DNA from: JBBSNV01 sp964458605
GTDB taxonomy: Bacteria; Pseudomonadota; Alphaproteobacteria; Reyranellales; JAQSWP01
Length of the DNA: 64,000 nucleotides
Direction: 5' to 3'
NCBI GenBank assembly: GCA_964458605.1
Contig: CAYWLS010000019.1
Coordinates: 20,904-84,903, forward strand
Numbering within the stretch: the stretch's first letter is position 1; each line of letters begins with the position of its first letter. The notes under the pieces are model-generated. The model was not told the origin of the DNA and ran no database searches. It was given only the letters and a program-made list of their open reading frames with translations. Of this stretch, positions 1 to 9,800 are shown piece after piece. Made by a program: the position numbers and the translations under genes.

Positions 1-449
1 CCGACGGCCGGCGCGGCTTCGTGCTTACGTTAAGCACGCGCGAGCAGCACATCCGCCGCGAGAAGGCGACATCCAACATCTGCACCAATGCCGGGCTGTG
101 CGCCTTGGCCTTCACCATCCACCTCTCGCTGCTGGGTGAGGAAGGGCTGACGCGGTTGGCCAAGCTCAATCACGCCAAGGCGGTGCAACTGGCCGAGCGC
201 CTGGCCAAGGTGCCGGGCGTGCAGGTGCTGAACGACAGCTTCTTCAACGAATTCACCGTCAAGCTCAACAAGCCGGCGGCGCCGGTGGTCGAGGCCTTGG
301 CGGCTAAGCGCATCCTGGCCGGCGTGCCGGCCTCGCGCCTGCTGCCCAACGACAAGAGGGTGGCCGATCTGTTGCTGCTGGCGGCAACCGAAACCGTGAC
401 CGAGGCGGACATGGATGCCCTCGCCAGCGGCTTGAAGGAGGTGCTGTGA
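1..449 (+). CDS. gcvPA: Glycine dehydrogenase (decarboxylating) subunit 1, C-terminal part
   Basis: Partial at the left edge; the reading frame is open from base 3. About 148 residues of the C-terminal end are visible, including the conserved REKATSNICTN segment found in glycine cleavage P-proteins. P-protein decarboxylates glycine with pyridoxal phosphate and passes the aminomethyl group to the lipoyl H-protein. This is the subunit without the PLP lysine in the two-subunit form. Its stop codon overlaps the start of the second subunit, so the two are translationally coupled. gcvT and gcvH would be expected upstream, outside the window. Confidence 0.93.
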   Translation, partial: DGRRGFVLTLSTREQHIRREKATSNICTNAGLCALAFTIHLSLLGEEGLTRLAKLNHAKAVQLAERLAKVPGVQVLNDSFFNEFTVKLNKPAAPVVEALAAKRILAGVPASRLLPNDKRVADLLLLAATETVTEADMDALASGLKEVL

Positions 450-2029
450 TGGATCGCAGCCAGGGACGTATGGCTCGCCCGGGTGGCGAAGCGCTGCCGC
501 CGGTCGAGACCTTCAGCGGCAATCGCGGGCTGCAGCTCGAAGAACCGTTGATCTTCGAACAGGATTCGCCGGGCCGCAGCGGCGTCGACCTGCCCGAGCC
601 GCCGGCCGTCAAGTCGCGGCTGGGTGGGCTCGAGCGCAGGCGCGCCATCGGCCTGCCCGGCCTGTCCGAGCCGCAGGTGGTGCAGCACTACACGCGGCTC
701 AGCCAGAAGAACTACGCCATCGACAGCGGCCTCTATCCGCTGGGCTCCTGCACCATGAAGCACAATCCGCGCCTCAACGAGAAGCTGGCGCGGCTGGCGG
801 GCTTCGCCGACATCCATCCGCTGCAGCCGCTTTCCACCGTGCCCGGCGCGGTCGAGCTGATCGACACCCTGGCGCATTGGCTGAAGACCCTGACCGGCAT
901 GCCGGCGGTGGCGTTGTCGCCGGCGGCCGGCGCGCATGGCGAATTCTGCGGCATGGTGGCGATCCGCGCGGCGCTGGAAGCGCGCGGCGAGGCCGATCAG
1001 CGCAAGCGCGTGCTGGTGCCGGAATCGGCGCATGGCACCAACCCCGCCACCGCCGCCTCGCTGGGCTTCTCGGTCGAGGCGATCCCGGCCAATGCCGAGG
1101 GCCGCGTCGATCTGGCAGCGCTGAAGGCGGCGCTGGGACCGGACGTGGCGGCGATCATGCTGACCAACCCCAACACCTGCGGATTGTTCGAGCGCGACAT
1201 CAAGACCGTGGCCGACGCGGTGCACGACGCCGGCGGCTACTTCTACTGCGACGGCGCCAACTTCAACGCCATCGTCGGCCGGGTGCGGCCGGGCGATTTG
1301 GGCGTGGATTGCATGCACATCAACCTGCACAAGACCTTCTCCACGCCCCATGGCGGCGGCGGGCCGGGCTCGGGGCCGGTGGTGCTGTCGGCGGCGCTGG
1401 CGCCTTACGCGCCCTATCCGCTGGTGGTGCACGACGCAGATGGCGCGCATCTGGTCGAGGAGGGCGGCGCGGCCGACTTGCTCGAGGGGGGCCGGCCGTT
1501 CGGCCGGCTCAAGGCATTCCACGGCCAGATGGGCATGTTCGTGCGCGCGCTGGCCTATATGCTGAGTCACGGCTCCGACGGTCTGGCGCAGGTGGCGACC
1601 GATGCCGTGCTCAACGCCAACTACGTGCTGGCCAGGCTGAAGGATGTCCTGACGCCGGCCTTCCCCGGCACCTGCATGCACGAGGCGCTGTTCGACGACG
1701 ATTTCCTCAAGGGCACCGGCGTTTCCACGCTCGACTTCGCCAAGGCGATGATCGACGAGGGCTATCACCCGATGACCATGTATTTCCCTCTGGTGGTGCA
1801 TGGCGCCTTGCTGATCGAGCCGACCGAGACCCAGAGCAAGGACGCGCTCGACCGCTTCGTCGACACTCTGCGCCATCTGGCGGAAGAGGCGCGACAGCAG
1901 GGAGCGGCAGCCCGCTTCCAGGCGGCGCCGCTGCTGGCGCCGCGACGGCGGCTGGACGAGACGCTGGCGGCGCGCAAGCCGGTCCTGCGCTGGCGTCCGC
2001 CTGCACCGGCGGCGCAGGCGGCGGAGTAG
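449..2029 (+). CDS. gcvPB: Glycine dehydrogenase (decarboxylating) subunit 2
   Basis: A 526-residue protein, the usual length for the second P-protein subunit. The PLP-binding lysine lies near residue 295 in NLHKTFSTPHGGGGPG, and SAHGTNPATAA and DGANFNAIVG are further family motifs. It forms the active heterotetramer with the upstream subunit in the glycine cleavage system. I chose ATG at 449, which overlaps the gcvPA stop (TGATG) and has AAGGAG eight bases upstream. A GTG at 446 is the in-frame alternative and adds one residue. The last 60 residues are Ala/Arg-rich and less conserved. Confidence 0.95.
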   Translation: MDRSQGRMARPGGEALPPVETFSGNRGLQLEEPLIFEQDSPGRSGVDLPEPPAVKSRLGGLERRRAIGLPGLSEPQVVQHYTRLSQKNYAIDSGLYPLGSCTMKHNPRLNEKLARLAGFADIHPLQPLSTVPGAVELIDTLAHWLKTLTGMPAVALSPAAGAHGEFCGMVAIRAALEARGEADQRKRVLVPESAHGTNPATAASLGFSVEAIPANAEGRVDLAALKAALGPDVAAIMLTNPNTCGLFERDIKTVADAVHDAGGYFYCDGANFNAIVGRVRPGDLGVDCMHINLHKTFSTPHGGGGPGSGPVVLSAALAPYAPYPLVVHDADGAHLVEEGGAADLLEGGRPFGRLKAFHGQMGMFVRALAYMLSHGSDGLAQVATDAVLNANYVLARLKDVLTPAFPGTCMHEALFDDDFLKGTGVSTLDFAKAMIDEGYHPMTMYFPLVVHGALLIEPTETQSKDALDRFVDTLRHLAEEARQQGAAARFQAAPLLAPRRRLDETLAARKPVLRWRPPAPAAQAAE

Positions 2030-2168
2030 CAGCGTCGCTGTTCTGCCTTCGAACCTTCCATGCCGAGGCTGCGCCTTGCGCAGATCGGTCGGCGCACTAT
2101 GATGCGGCCGATCAGGCGACGCGCAGGACAGGGCCTGCAAGTTTTGCTTGTGCCCGACAGGTGATCGC

Positions 2169-3335
2169 GTGAGCGAAGGCACTGTGCGTCTGATCCCCGG
2201 CGATGCCGCGCCCTGGTTCGTGGCGCGATCGGTCGCCAATCCGCGATTCCATCTCGATACCGCGGCCGGGCGCTACCTGCTGCTGTATTTCGCCGGCTCG
2301 CTCAACAGCCAGGCAGGGCGGGATGTCGAACGGGTGGTGCTGGCCAATCTCGCGCTGTTCGACGGCTACCATGCCGCCGCCTTCCTGATCAGCGCCGATC
2401 CGGGCGACGAGGCCGGACGCAGCGAACATCCGGGCCTGAAGTATTTCTGGGACTTCGACCGCACTGCGGCGCTGCGCTATGGCGTCGCCGACGAGCAGAT
2501 GCCGCTGGGCGTGCAACCGGCGCTGGTGTTGCTCGATCGCAGCCTGCGCATGGTGGCGATCAAGAAGCTGGGCGATCGCGTGCTGGCCGAGGCGGAACTG
2601 TTCGTCGACCTGGTGCGGCGCATGCCGGCGTTGCCGCCCAGCCAGCCGGCGCAGCGCCAGGCGCCGGTGCTGGTCATGGACCGCATCTTCGAGCCGGCGT
2701 TCTGCCGCGCGCTGATCGACTATTGCAAGGCCAGCGGCACCGTCGAATCGGGCTACATGCAGCAGGTCGGCGACCGCACCATCGGCGTGATCGACTATGG
2801 CCACAAGCGGCGCCAGGATTGCTGGCTGGAAGACGGGAGGCTGATGGGCCATTGCCGCTCGCGCATCCTGCGCCGGCTGGTGCCGGAGATCAAAAAGGCA
2901 TTCCAGTTCGAGGTCACGCGTATCGAACGCTTCCTGATCGGCTGCTACGACGCCGGCATCGGCGGCTATTTCCGTCCCCATCGCGACAACACCACGGCCG
3001 GCACCGCCCATCGCCGCTTCGCCGTCACCATCAATCTCAATGCCGAGGAATACGAGGGCGGCGATCTGCGCTTCCCAGAATACGGGACCAGCTGCTACCG
3101 CGCGCCGACCGGCGGGGCGGTGGTGTTCTCCTGCTCGCTGCTGCACGAGGCGCTGCCTGTTACGCGCGGCGTGCGCTATGCCTACCTGCCGTTCCTCTAC
3201 GACGAGGAGGCGCGCCGCATCCGCGAAGCCAATGCCCAGTTCATCGACGGGCGGCGCATGAGGCTGGACGAACGGCGCCAGCCGGTGCCGATCGAGGAGG
3301 GCGAGACGCCCGCCACGGCAGCCGATCTGTCCTAG
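2169..3335 (+). CDS. 2OG-Fe(II) oxygenase with N-terminal thioredoxin/peroxiredoxin-like domain
   Basis: A 388-residue, two-part protein. Residues 1-150 read like a peroxiredoxin/thioredoxin-type fold (GDAAPWF start, strand-rich core) but I see no CxxC pair. The C-terminal half is a prolyl-4-hydroxylase-like double-stranded beta-helix: an HxD iron pair in FRPHRDNT (about residues 271 and 273), a second histidine in LLHEALPV (about 326) and an arginine in TRGVRYAYLPF for 2-oxoglutarate. The substrate is unknown; hydroxylation of a protein or small molecule is inferred. GTG at 2169 was chosen; a TTG at 2148 is in frame. It stands alone, 139 bases after gcvPB, and its stop codon touches a hairpin repeat. 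Confidence 0.8.
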   Translation: MSEGTVRLIPGDAAPWFVARSVANPRFHLDTAAGRYLLLYFAGSLNSQAGRDVERVVLANLALFDGYHAAAFLISADPGDEAGRSEHPGLKYFWDFDRTAALRYGVADEQMPLGVQPALVLLDRSLRMVAIKKLGDRVLAEAELFVDLVRRMPALPPSQPAQRQAPVLVMDRIFEPAFCRALIDYCKASGTVESGYMQQVGDRTIGVIDYGHKRRQDCWLEDGRLMGHCRSRILRRLVPEIKKAFQFEVTRIERFLIGCYDAGIGGYFRPHRDNTTAGTAHRRFAVTINLNAEEYEGGDLRFPEYGTSCYRAPTGGAVVFSCSLLHEALPVTRGVRYAYLPFLYDEEARRIREANAQFIDGRRMRLDERRQPVPIEEGETPATAADLS

Positions 3336-3512
3336 AGCAAATCACCTTTGACGGAATCGTTTTGGATTCCGTCGAAAGGTGTGAATTTGCTCTGCACTTT
3401 AGAGAGATAGAGCGGATTCACACGACCGGAGGGCAGCATTGTCGCGCTTCCTCCGATCGCGATCCGCTCTGGCGCTGCGGCGCTTCGATTCTATCCCGAT
3501 CCGCTCTGGATG
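3335..3512. repeat. Dispersed intergenic hairpin repeat, copy A
   Basis: Two consecutive large inverted repeats between convergent genes. The first (3335-3392) pairs GAGCAAAT with ATTTGCTC and CCTTTGACGGAATC with a near-exact complement. The second (3409-3470) pairs AGAGCGGAT with ATCCGCTCT and CGGAGG with CCTCCG. A further CGATCCGCTCTGG at about 3498 lies inside the last codons of the next gene. The core TTTGACGGAAT and the phrase GATTCACACGACCG recur at 24315-24470, and the core recurs at 43991. It may act as a two-way terminator here, but the shared sequence points to a repeat family. Confidence 0.75.
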
Positions 3513-4096
3513 CGCCGCGCCAGCCGCCGGGTCAGCGCCGACAGCGCCATCGAGCCCAGCGCTGCGCCGGCGAACCAGTAGACGCCGTGCTCCAGCCGGC
3601 TCTTGATGAAGAAGCTCGACTGCAGGCTGACCACCGCCAGCGCCACCACCAGCACGTCCAGCATCGACCATTTTCCCAGCGCTTCGAGCAGGAACAGCGT
3701 GCGTCCGTCGCGCGGGCCGCGCTTCAGGCACCACAGCAGGCCCAGCAGCAGCAGCTTGGCGTAGGGGAAGGCGACCGAGAACAGCAGGATGACGCCGAAC
3801 ACCAGCCATTCGCGGCTCTCGCGCAGCGCCTGCAGCCCGCCCAGGATCGAATAGACCGTGTCCCACAGATGCAGCTTGGTGATGCGCACCGCCGGCAGGG
3901 TCAGGCCGACGCTGAGCGCCGCCAGGGCGGCGGCGATGCCGGCCAGCATGCCCAGCCGCAGGGCCCAGGACGGGGTAGCGGGGTCGGGCGGCGCCACGTC
4001 GGGCGGCGGGCTGGGCGGCTGGCCGGGCGGCATCAGGCCAGGCGGCGGGGTGGCGGGGGGCGGGGCGGCGCGATCCGGCGGCGGCGAAGCGCTCAT
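3491..4096 (-). CDS. Paraquat-inducible protein A (PqiA)-like membrane protein
   Basis: A 201-residue integral membrane protein with a Pro-rich cytoplasmic N-terminus (residues 1-43) and four hydrophobic helices. The segment LGKWSMLDVLVVALAVV is the signature of the PqiA family, which works with MCE-type lipid transporters at the inner membrane. Here it is a single PqiA unit and no pqiB/MCE gene is adjacent. The last residues (IQSGSG) are encoded by a copy of the intergenic repeat, so the native C-terminus may have been altered by it. Start is ATG at 4096; translation runs away from the ATP synthase operon terminator. Confidence 0.85.
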   Translation of the reverse strand: MSASPPPDRAAPPPATPPPGLMPPGQPPSPPPDVAPPDPATPSWALRLGMLAGIAAALAALSVGLTLPAVRITKLHLWDTVYSILGGLQALRESREWLVFGVILLFSVAFPYAKLLLLGLLWCLKRGPRDGRTLFLLEALGKWSMLDVLVVALAVVSLQSSFFIKSRLEHGVYWFAGAALGSMALSALTRRLARRIQSGSG

Positions 4097-4123
4097 GGCG
4101 GCTTCATAGCATTGCCGTGCGGC

Positions 4124-4163
4124 AAATAAAAAACCCCGCCGCGGCGGGCGCCGTGGCGGGGCT
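4124..4163 (-). terminator. Rho-independent terminator of the F0 ATP synthase operon
   Basis: On the minus strand a GC-only hairpin (arms CCCCGCC... and ...GGCGGGG, 4134-4161) is followed by TTTTTTATTT. It sits 27 bases past the stop codon of atpF, the last gene of the operon, and upstream of the PqiA-like gene, as expected for an intrinsic terminator. Confidence 0.85.
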
Positions 4164-4189
4164 TTTCGGGTTCGGCTTATAGCCGGCGA

Positions 4190-4723
4190 TCAATGCATGC
4201 GCTGGGGCATCTGGGCGATGGCCTGGTCGACCAGCTCGGCGGCCTTGCCCTGGCCGATCTGCTGGCGCAGCACGGCGCGGGCGGCGGCCACGGCGACGTC
4301 GACCGCCGCGTTGCGCACCTCGGCCAGCGCCTTCTGCTCGGCCTGGGCGATACGCTCCAGGGCGTGCTTTTCCTGCTGCGCCATCTGGCGTTCGAGGTCC
4401 TCGGCGGCCTTGGCCTTGAGGCGCTCGGCCTCGACCTTGGCCTGGGCCACGATGTCCTGGGCTTCCTTGATCGCGTCCTGCTGCTTCTGGCGGTGCTGGG
4501 CCAGCAGCGCCTCGGCTTCCTCGCGCAGTTGCTGGGCCTGGCCGATCGTCTGGGCAATGCGCGCCTTGCGCGCGTCGAGCGCGCCACCGACCGTCGCCAT
4601 GCCGCGCCGGAACAGCAGGGCCACGAAGATGACGAACGCGACCGAGACCCAGAATTCGGCGCTGAGATAGAACGGCTCGGCATGTTCCATGCCGGCCTCG
4701 GCGGCGTATGCGACCCCGATCAT
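4190..4723 (-). CDS. atpF: ATP synthase F0 subunit b
   Basis: A 177-residue protein with one N-terminal membrane helix (about residues 22-42) and a long Ala/Glu/Gln-rich helix typical of the peripheral stalk that links F0 to F1. It is the last gene of a five-gene F0 operon and its start overlaps the b' stop by one base (ATGA). In alphaproteobacteria b and b' form a heterodimer. The F1 genes are not in this window, matching the split F0/F1 arrangement of this class. Confidence 0.94.
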   Translation of the reverse strand: MIGVAYAAEAGMEHAEPFYLSAEFWVSVAFVIFVALLFRRGMATVGGALDARKARIAQTIGQAQQLREEAEALLAQHRQKQQDAIKEAQDIVAQAKVEAERLKAKAAEDLERQMAQQEKHALERIAQAEQKALAEVRNAAVDVAVAAARAVLRQQIGQGKAAELVDQAIAQMPQRMH

Positions 4724-5214
4724 CAGTTGCGCTCCGTCATGGCGGCGCGAACCGCCTCATCGATGCGCTCGGCCGACGGCTGGGCGCCAGCCAGCTTGGC
4801 TACCGCCATGCCGGCCGCTTCGCTCGCCACTTCGCGCAGCTGGTTGAGGGCCTCGCCGCGCGCCGCGGCAATGCGGCTCTCGGCGGACTTGATCTGCTGC
4901 GCCACCGTGGCGCTCATCGCCTCGGTGCGCTTGGCGGCCTGGGCGTTCATCTCGTCGACCGCCTGCCTTGTGATGGCGCCGGCCTGTTCGCGCGCCGCCG
5001 CCAGGGCCTTGTCGTAGGCGCCGATGATCTCGGCCGCCTCGCTCTTCAGCGCCTGGGCCCGGTCCAGATCGGAGGTGATCTTTTCCTCGCGCTTCTGCAG
5101 CACCTGCGCGACGCGGGGCAAGGCCAGCCGCCACATCACCAGGAACAGCACGACGAACGTCACCGTCAGCCAGAACAGCTGACTGGGAAACGAGCTGGGA
5201 TCCAATTGCGGCAT
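4723..5214 (-). CDS. atpG: ATP synthase F0 subunit b'
   Basis: A 163-residue second b-type stalk subunit, with a membrane helix near residues 12-35 followed by an alpha-helical stalk. The start is ATG at 5214 (MPQLDPSSFP), chosen because GGAG lies seven bases upstream; a longer frame from 5250 would add an Arg-rich piece with no family match. It lies between atpE and atpF. The presence of b and b' is typical of photosynthetic bacteria and alphaproteobacteria. It is often labelled atpG or atpX in this class, not to be confused with F1 gamma. Confidence 0.92.
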   Translation of the reverse strand: MPQLDPSSFPSQLFWLTVTFVVLFLVMWRLALPRVAQVLQKREEKITSDLDRAQALKSEAAEIIGAYDKALAAAREQAGAITRQAVDEMNAQAAKRTEAMSATVAQQIKSAESRIAAARGEALNQLREVASEAAGMAVAKLAGAQPSAERIDEAVRAAMTERN

Positions 5215-5279
5215 GCGTTGTCTCCACGACGGCCGGCGGCGGGCCTGCAAGCCCGGCGCCGGACCGGCCGTTCAGCCGA

Positions 5280-5504
5280 CTAGGTGTAGAGGATCAGGAA
5301 CGCGATCAGCAGCGCGTACAGCGCCACCGCTTCGGTCAGGGCGAAGCCCAGCATGCCGAGCGGGAAGACGTTGCTGCGTGCCGCCGGATTGCGGCCGATC
5401 GTCGAAACCAGCGCGGAGAAGATGGCGCCGATGCCGACGCCGACGCCCGCAAGACCGATGACCGCCAGACCGGCACCGATCATCTTTGCGCTAGCCAAAT
5501 CCAT
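5280..5504 (-). CDS. atpE: ATP synthase F0 subunit c (proteolipid)
   Basis: A 74-residue two-helix proteolipid that forms the rotor ring. The proton-binding carboxylate is Glu58 in LTEAVALY, and the polar loop GRNP (residues 37-40) contacts F1. The glycine-rich first helix (GVGVGIGA) supports tight ring packing. Start is ATG at 5504 with AAAGGG eight bases upstream. It is in the operon between atpB and b'. Confidence 0.96.
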   Translation of the reverse strand: MDLASAKMIGAGLAVIGLAGVGVGIGAIFSALVSTIGRNPAARSNVFPLGMLGFALTEAVALYALLIAFLILYT

Positions 5505-5578
5505 TTTCAGACCCTTTCGTGTTGCATGTTTGACGTGGTTGGGAAGGAAACGACAACCCCTGTCGCCCCGCCACGCGA

Positions 5579-6310
5579 TCAGTGATGCAGGTGGATCGCG
5601 TCGTTCAGGTAGATGCAGGTGAGGACGGTGAAGACGTAGGCCTGCAGGAAGCAGACCAGGATCTCGAAGCCGGTCAGCGCCACGTTGGCCGCCAGCGGCG
5701 CCCAGCCGCCGATGAAGCCCAGGCTGATGATGAACCCGGCGAACACCTTCATCATGGTGTGGCCGGCCATCATGTTGGCGAACAGTCGGATCGCCAGGCT
5801 GACCGGACGGGTCAGATAGGACAGAACCTCGATCGGGATCATCAGCGGCAGCAGCAGCGCCGGCACGCCCTTGGGCACGAAGAAGCCCAGGAAGTGGTGG
5901 CCGTGGCGGATGAAGCCGACCAGGGTGACGCCGATGAACACCACCAGCGCCAGGCCGAAGGTGACGATGATGTGGCTGGTGAAGGCGAAGCTGTAGGGCA
6001 GCATGCTGAGCATGTTGCCGACCAGGATGAACATGAACAGGGTGAAGACGAACGGGAAGAACCGCATGCCGGCCGAACCCACGTTCTCGCGCAGCATGCT
6101 GGCGACGAATTCGTAGCTCAGTTCGGCCATCGACTGCCAGCGGCCGGGGATCAGGGCCTGGCGACGCACCGAGGCCACCATGAAGACGGCGACCACCGCG
6201 ACCGCCACCGTCATCCACAGCGCGGAATTGGTGAAGGAAACGTCGTAATTGCCGAGACGGGGCAACTCGATCAGCGGTTCGATCTTGAATTGCTCTAGCG
6301 GGCTTGCCAC
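5579..6310 (-). CDS. atpB: ATP synthase F0 subunit a
   Basis: A 243-residue polytopic membrane protein forming the proton half-channels. The essential arginine is Arg175 in SLAIRLFANMMAGH, which is the family signature. It follows the atpI/Z-type gene after 30 bases and precedes atpE by 74 bases; the longer gap before atpE may help raise translation of the c subunit. Confidence 0.96.
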   Translation of the reverse strand: MASPLEQFKIEPLIELPRLGNYDVSFTNSALWMTVAVAVVAVFMVASVRRQALIPGRWQSMAELSYEFVASMLRENVGSAGMRFFPFVFTLFMFILVGNMLSMLPYSFAFTSHIIVTFGLALVVFIGVTLVGFIRHGHHFLGFFVPKGVPALLLPLMIPIEVLSYLTRPVSLAIRLFANMMAGHTMMKVFAGFIISLGFIGGWAPLAANVALTGFEILVCFLQAYVFTVLTCIYLNDAIHLHH

Positions 6311-6340
6311 GCCATCCCCCTCATCAGCATCCGACGCATG

Positions 6341-6673
6341 TCACGTCCGGTCGTTGTTGCTGCGCCCGGACAAGTCGCCCATGGCGCGGTACACGTTCAA
6401 AATACCGGCGGCGCTTCCCAGGAAGAAGAACACCACCATCATCCACGGCCCTGTGCCCCACCAGCGGTCGAGCAGGTACCCGACACCGGCGCCGACCGCG
6501 ATCCCCGCGACCAGCTCGGTGCCGACCCGGAACGCCAGACCCAAGCCGGTCATGGTCGGACCCGGACCGTTGCGACGGAGTTTGCGATCCGCCCCGCTGG
6601 CCAGCCGCTCGCGTGCCTCGCGCAGTTTTGCGTCGAGTTGGTCGAGCGACGGTGGCTTTTCTCGATCGCTCAT
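6341..6673 (-). CDS. atpI: F0F1 ATP synthase assembly protein (AtpI/AtpZ family)
   Basis: A 110-residue protein: a charged N-terminal helix (residues 1-45) then two membrane helices, the second with LLDRWWGTGPWMMV, as in AtpZ/AtpI proteins that help c-ring assembly and Mg/Ca supply. Start is ATG at 6673 (MSDREKPP); a longer frame from 6745 overlaps the promoter. First gene of the F0 operon, as in most bacteria. Confidence 0.87.
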   Translation of the reverse strand: MSDREKPPSLDQLDAKLREARERLASGADRKLRRNGPGPTMTGLGLAFRVGTELVAGIAVGAGVGYLLDRWWGTGPWMMVVFFFLGSAAGILNVYRAMGDLSGRSNNDRT

Positions 6674-6754
6674 GGCGGGCCGATCCGTTCGTCGCAGTGG
6701 CCTGGGCACGGAAAAGCCGCGGCAAACCGCGACGCCCGCCCCCAAGCCGGGCGC

Positions 6755-6783
6755 ACCATAAGGGGCGCCCTATACCAAGTCAA
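6755..6783 (-). promoter_or_regulatory. Candidate sigma-70-type promoter of the F0 operon
   Basis: On the minus strand TTGACT (-35, 6778-6783) and TATGGT (-10, 6755-6760) are separated by exactly 17 bases. This would give a leader of about 75 bases before atpI. It is the only good match in the gap between smc and the operon. Confidence 0.5.
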
Positions 6784-6847
6784 GCGGCAAAATGCCTCTT
6801 GAAGGTCGATAACCCCCTGTTTTTACACGCGAAATCGCCTGCGACGT

Positions 6848-9800
6848 TCAGGCCGCGTTGACGATGCGATCCGCTTCCTCAAGATCGACCGAAACCAGCT
6901 GCGACACGCCCCGCTCGGCCATGGTGACGCCGAACAGGCGGTCCATCTTGGCCATGGTCACCCGGTGATGGGTGATGATCAGGAAACGGGTCTCCGCCTT
7001 CTCGGCGATCTCCGCCACCAGATTGCAGAAGCGCTCGACATTGGCGTCGTCCAGCGGCGCGTCGACCTCGTCCAGCACGCAGATCGGCGCCGGATTGGTC
7101 ATGAACACCGCGAACAGCAGCGACAGGGCGGTGAGCGCCTGCTCGCCGCCGGACAGCAGCGACATGACCTGCAGCTTCTTACCCGGCGGGCTGGCCATGA
7201 TCTCCAGCCCCGCCTCCAGCGGATCCTCCGACTCGGTCAGGCGCAGCTGCGCCTTGCCGCCGCCGAACAGCTTGGTGAACAGCTCCTGGAAATGGCGGTC
7301 GACCTGCTCGAAGGCGGCGACGAAGCGCTCGCGGCCTTCGCGGTTCAGCCCGGCGATGCCCTGGCGCAGCCGCGCGATGGCCTCGACCAGGTCGTCGCGC
7401 TCGGCGGTCATGGCGCCGATCTGCTTCTCCATCTCGTCGGCTTCTTCCTCGGCGCGCAGATTGACCGCGCCCATGGTCTCGCGCTCGTGGATCAGCTTCT
7501 CGACCCGCTGCTCGACCTTGTCCAGTTCGGGCAGCCCCTCGATGCTGTCGATGCCGGCCACTTCGAGCACCTGTTCGGGCTCGCAGCGCAGCCGTTCGCG
7601 GATGCGCTCGATGACGCCGGCCAGCTGCGCATCGCCCTGCTCGACCTGGGCCTCGCGCCGCACCCGGCTCTCGCGCGCCTGCGACAGCTCGGCCTCGACC
7701 TGCTTCAGCGCGCGATCGGCGTCGGCCAGCCGGCTCTCGGCCTCGGCCAGGCGGTCGGCGGCGACCTGGCGTTCGGCCTCGGCCTCGGCGATCAGTTCGA
7801 GCAGCTTGCCGCGCTGCTCGGCGATCTCCGCCGGCTTGGCGTCGAGATCGGTCAGGGTGGCTTCGATGGTGGCCTTGCGCTGCGCCAGCTCCTCGATCTG
7901 GCGCGCGCTCTGCTCGGCGCGGCTCTGCCAGGTCTGCCGCTCGCTCTCGATCTGACGCAGGCGCTGGGCGCGAAGCTGGGCCTCGCGCAACAGCGCGTCG
8001 TAGGTGGTCTGGCGCTCGACCATGCCGGCGCGCAGATCCGACAGCGCGCCGCGATCGGCGCCGGCCTGTTCGCGCAGGGCGGCCAGGTCGACGAACTGGG
8101 CGCGCTGCTGGTCGCGCTCGTCGCGACGGGCGGCGGCCTCCTGGTGCTCCTGGTCGAGCCGCGCCATCTGCTCCTGCAGCGCCGCCAGCTTGGTGGCGGC
8201 GGCCTCGGCCTGGCGTTGCAGCCCGGCATAGGCATTGCGGCCGTCGCGCAGCGCCGTCTCGGCGTTGCGCTGGGCCTGGCGCGCGGATTGCGCTGCCTGG
8301 CGCGCCGCTTCCAGCGCCTCGCGCACGCTGCGATGCTGGCGTTCGACCTCGCCGGTTTCGGCTTCGGCGATCTCGATCTCGCTGCGCAGATCGGCCAGGC
8401 GGTTGCGCTGCGCCAGCCGCGCCGCGGCGGCGGTCGGCGCGCCGGCCTTGACGGTGAAGCCGTCCCAGCGCCACACCGCGCCCTGGCGCGTCACCAGGGT
8501 CTGGCCCGGGGCCAGATAGGGATGCAGCGCGTGGCCGGCGTCGTCGTCGGCCACCACGCCGATGCGCGACAGGCGGCGATCCAGTTCGGCCGGGCCGTGC
8601 ATGAAACGGCCCAGCGGCTCGACATCGCCAGGCAGCGCCGCCGATTCGAAAGTGGGCGGCAGGGCGCGCCAGTAGACCGGGGCGCCGCTGTCGCCGGAGG
8701 CTTCGAGGTCCTCGCCGATCGCTGCGCCCAGCGCCAGTTCGTAGCCCGGCATGACGTCAATGGCGTCGATCAGCGCCGGCCACAGATCGCCGCCATGGGC
8801 GGCCAGCACCTCGGCCAGCGCGGTGGCCTCGGCGCGCAGCTTGGTCAGCTTGGCGGTGGCGTCCTGCAGATGGGCCTGCGCCGCGGTGGCCGACTGCTCG
8901 GTCTCAGCGCGCGCCGCCTCGGCGGCGTCGGCCGCCTGCAGCGAGGCCTGCAACTGCGCCTCGGCCTCGCCGACCTTCTGTTCGGCATCGGCCAGCGCCG
9001 GCATGGCGGCGATCTCGGCCTCGACCGCGCCGCGCTCGCCCAGCAGCCGCTGGCGGCGATCGGCCAGCCGGCCCAGCCGCTCGTCCAGTTCCTGGATCTC
9101 GCGCATTACCGCCTGCTGCATCGCCGCGTCGCGGGCGATGCGCTCGGTCAGCGCTTCCAGATTGCGTTCCGCGTCGGCCACCTGGGCGCGGGCCTGCTCC
9201 AGCGCCGCCAGCGCGGCCTGTTGCGCTTCGGCTTCATCCTGCTGGGCGGCGACGGCGCTGCGGCCTTCGGTGTCGAGTTCGCCGATCGCCGCCTGGGCGT
9301 CGCTCTGCCGCTCGCTCTCGCGGGCGGTATCGGCCTCGGTCTGGGCGAGGCGGGTGCGGCCTTCCTCGCGCGCCTGCTCGACGCGGCGCTCTTCGGCCTC
9401 GAGCGTGTCGAGCGCCACCTTCAGGCGTTGCAGCTTGGCGGCGGAACTGGCCTCTTCCTGGCGCAGCTCGGGCAGCACGGCGGCGGCATCGGCCTGGGCG
9501 GTGGCGGCGACGCCGGCCAGCCGCGTCAGATCGGCGACCTGGGCTTCGGCCTCGCGCAGCCTGTCGCGCGCCTGGGCGCGCTCGGTCTCGGCGGCGGCCA
9601 GGCGCAGCGCCAGCAGCTGGGCTTCGGCGCGGCGGATATGGTCGGAAAGGTTGCGGTAGCGGCTGGCCTGGCGGGCCTGCTTCTTCAGTTGCCGCAACTG
9701 CTCGTCGAGCGTTTGCAGCACGTCCTGCACGCGGGTGAGGTTGGTCTCCGCCGCGCGCAGGCGCAGCTCGGCTTCGTGACGGCGGGCATAGAGGCCGGTG

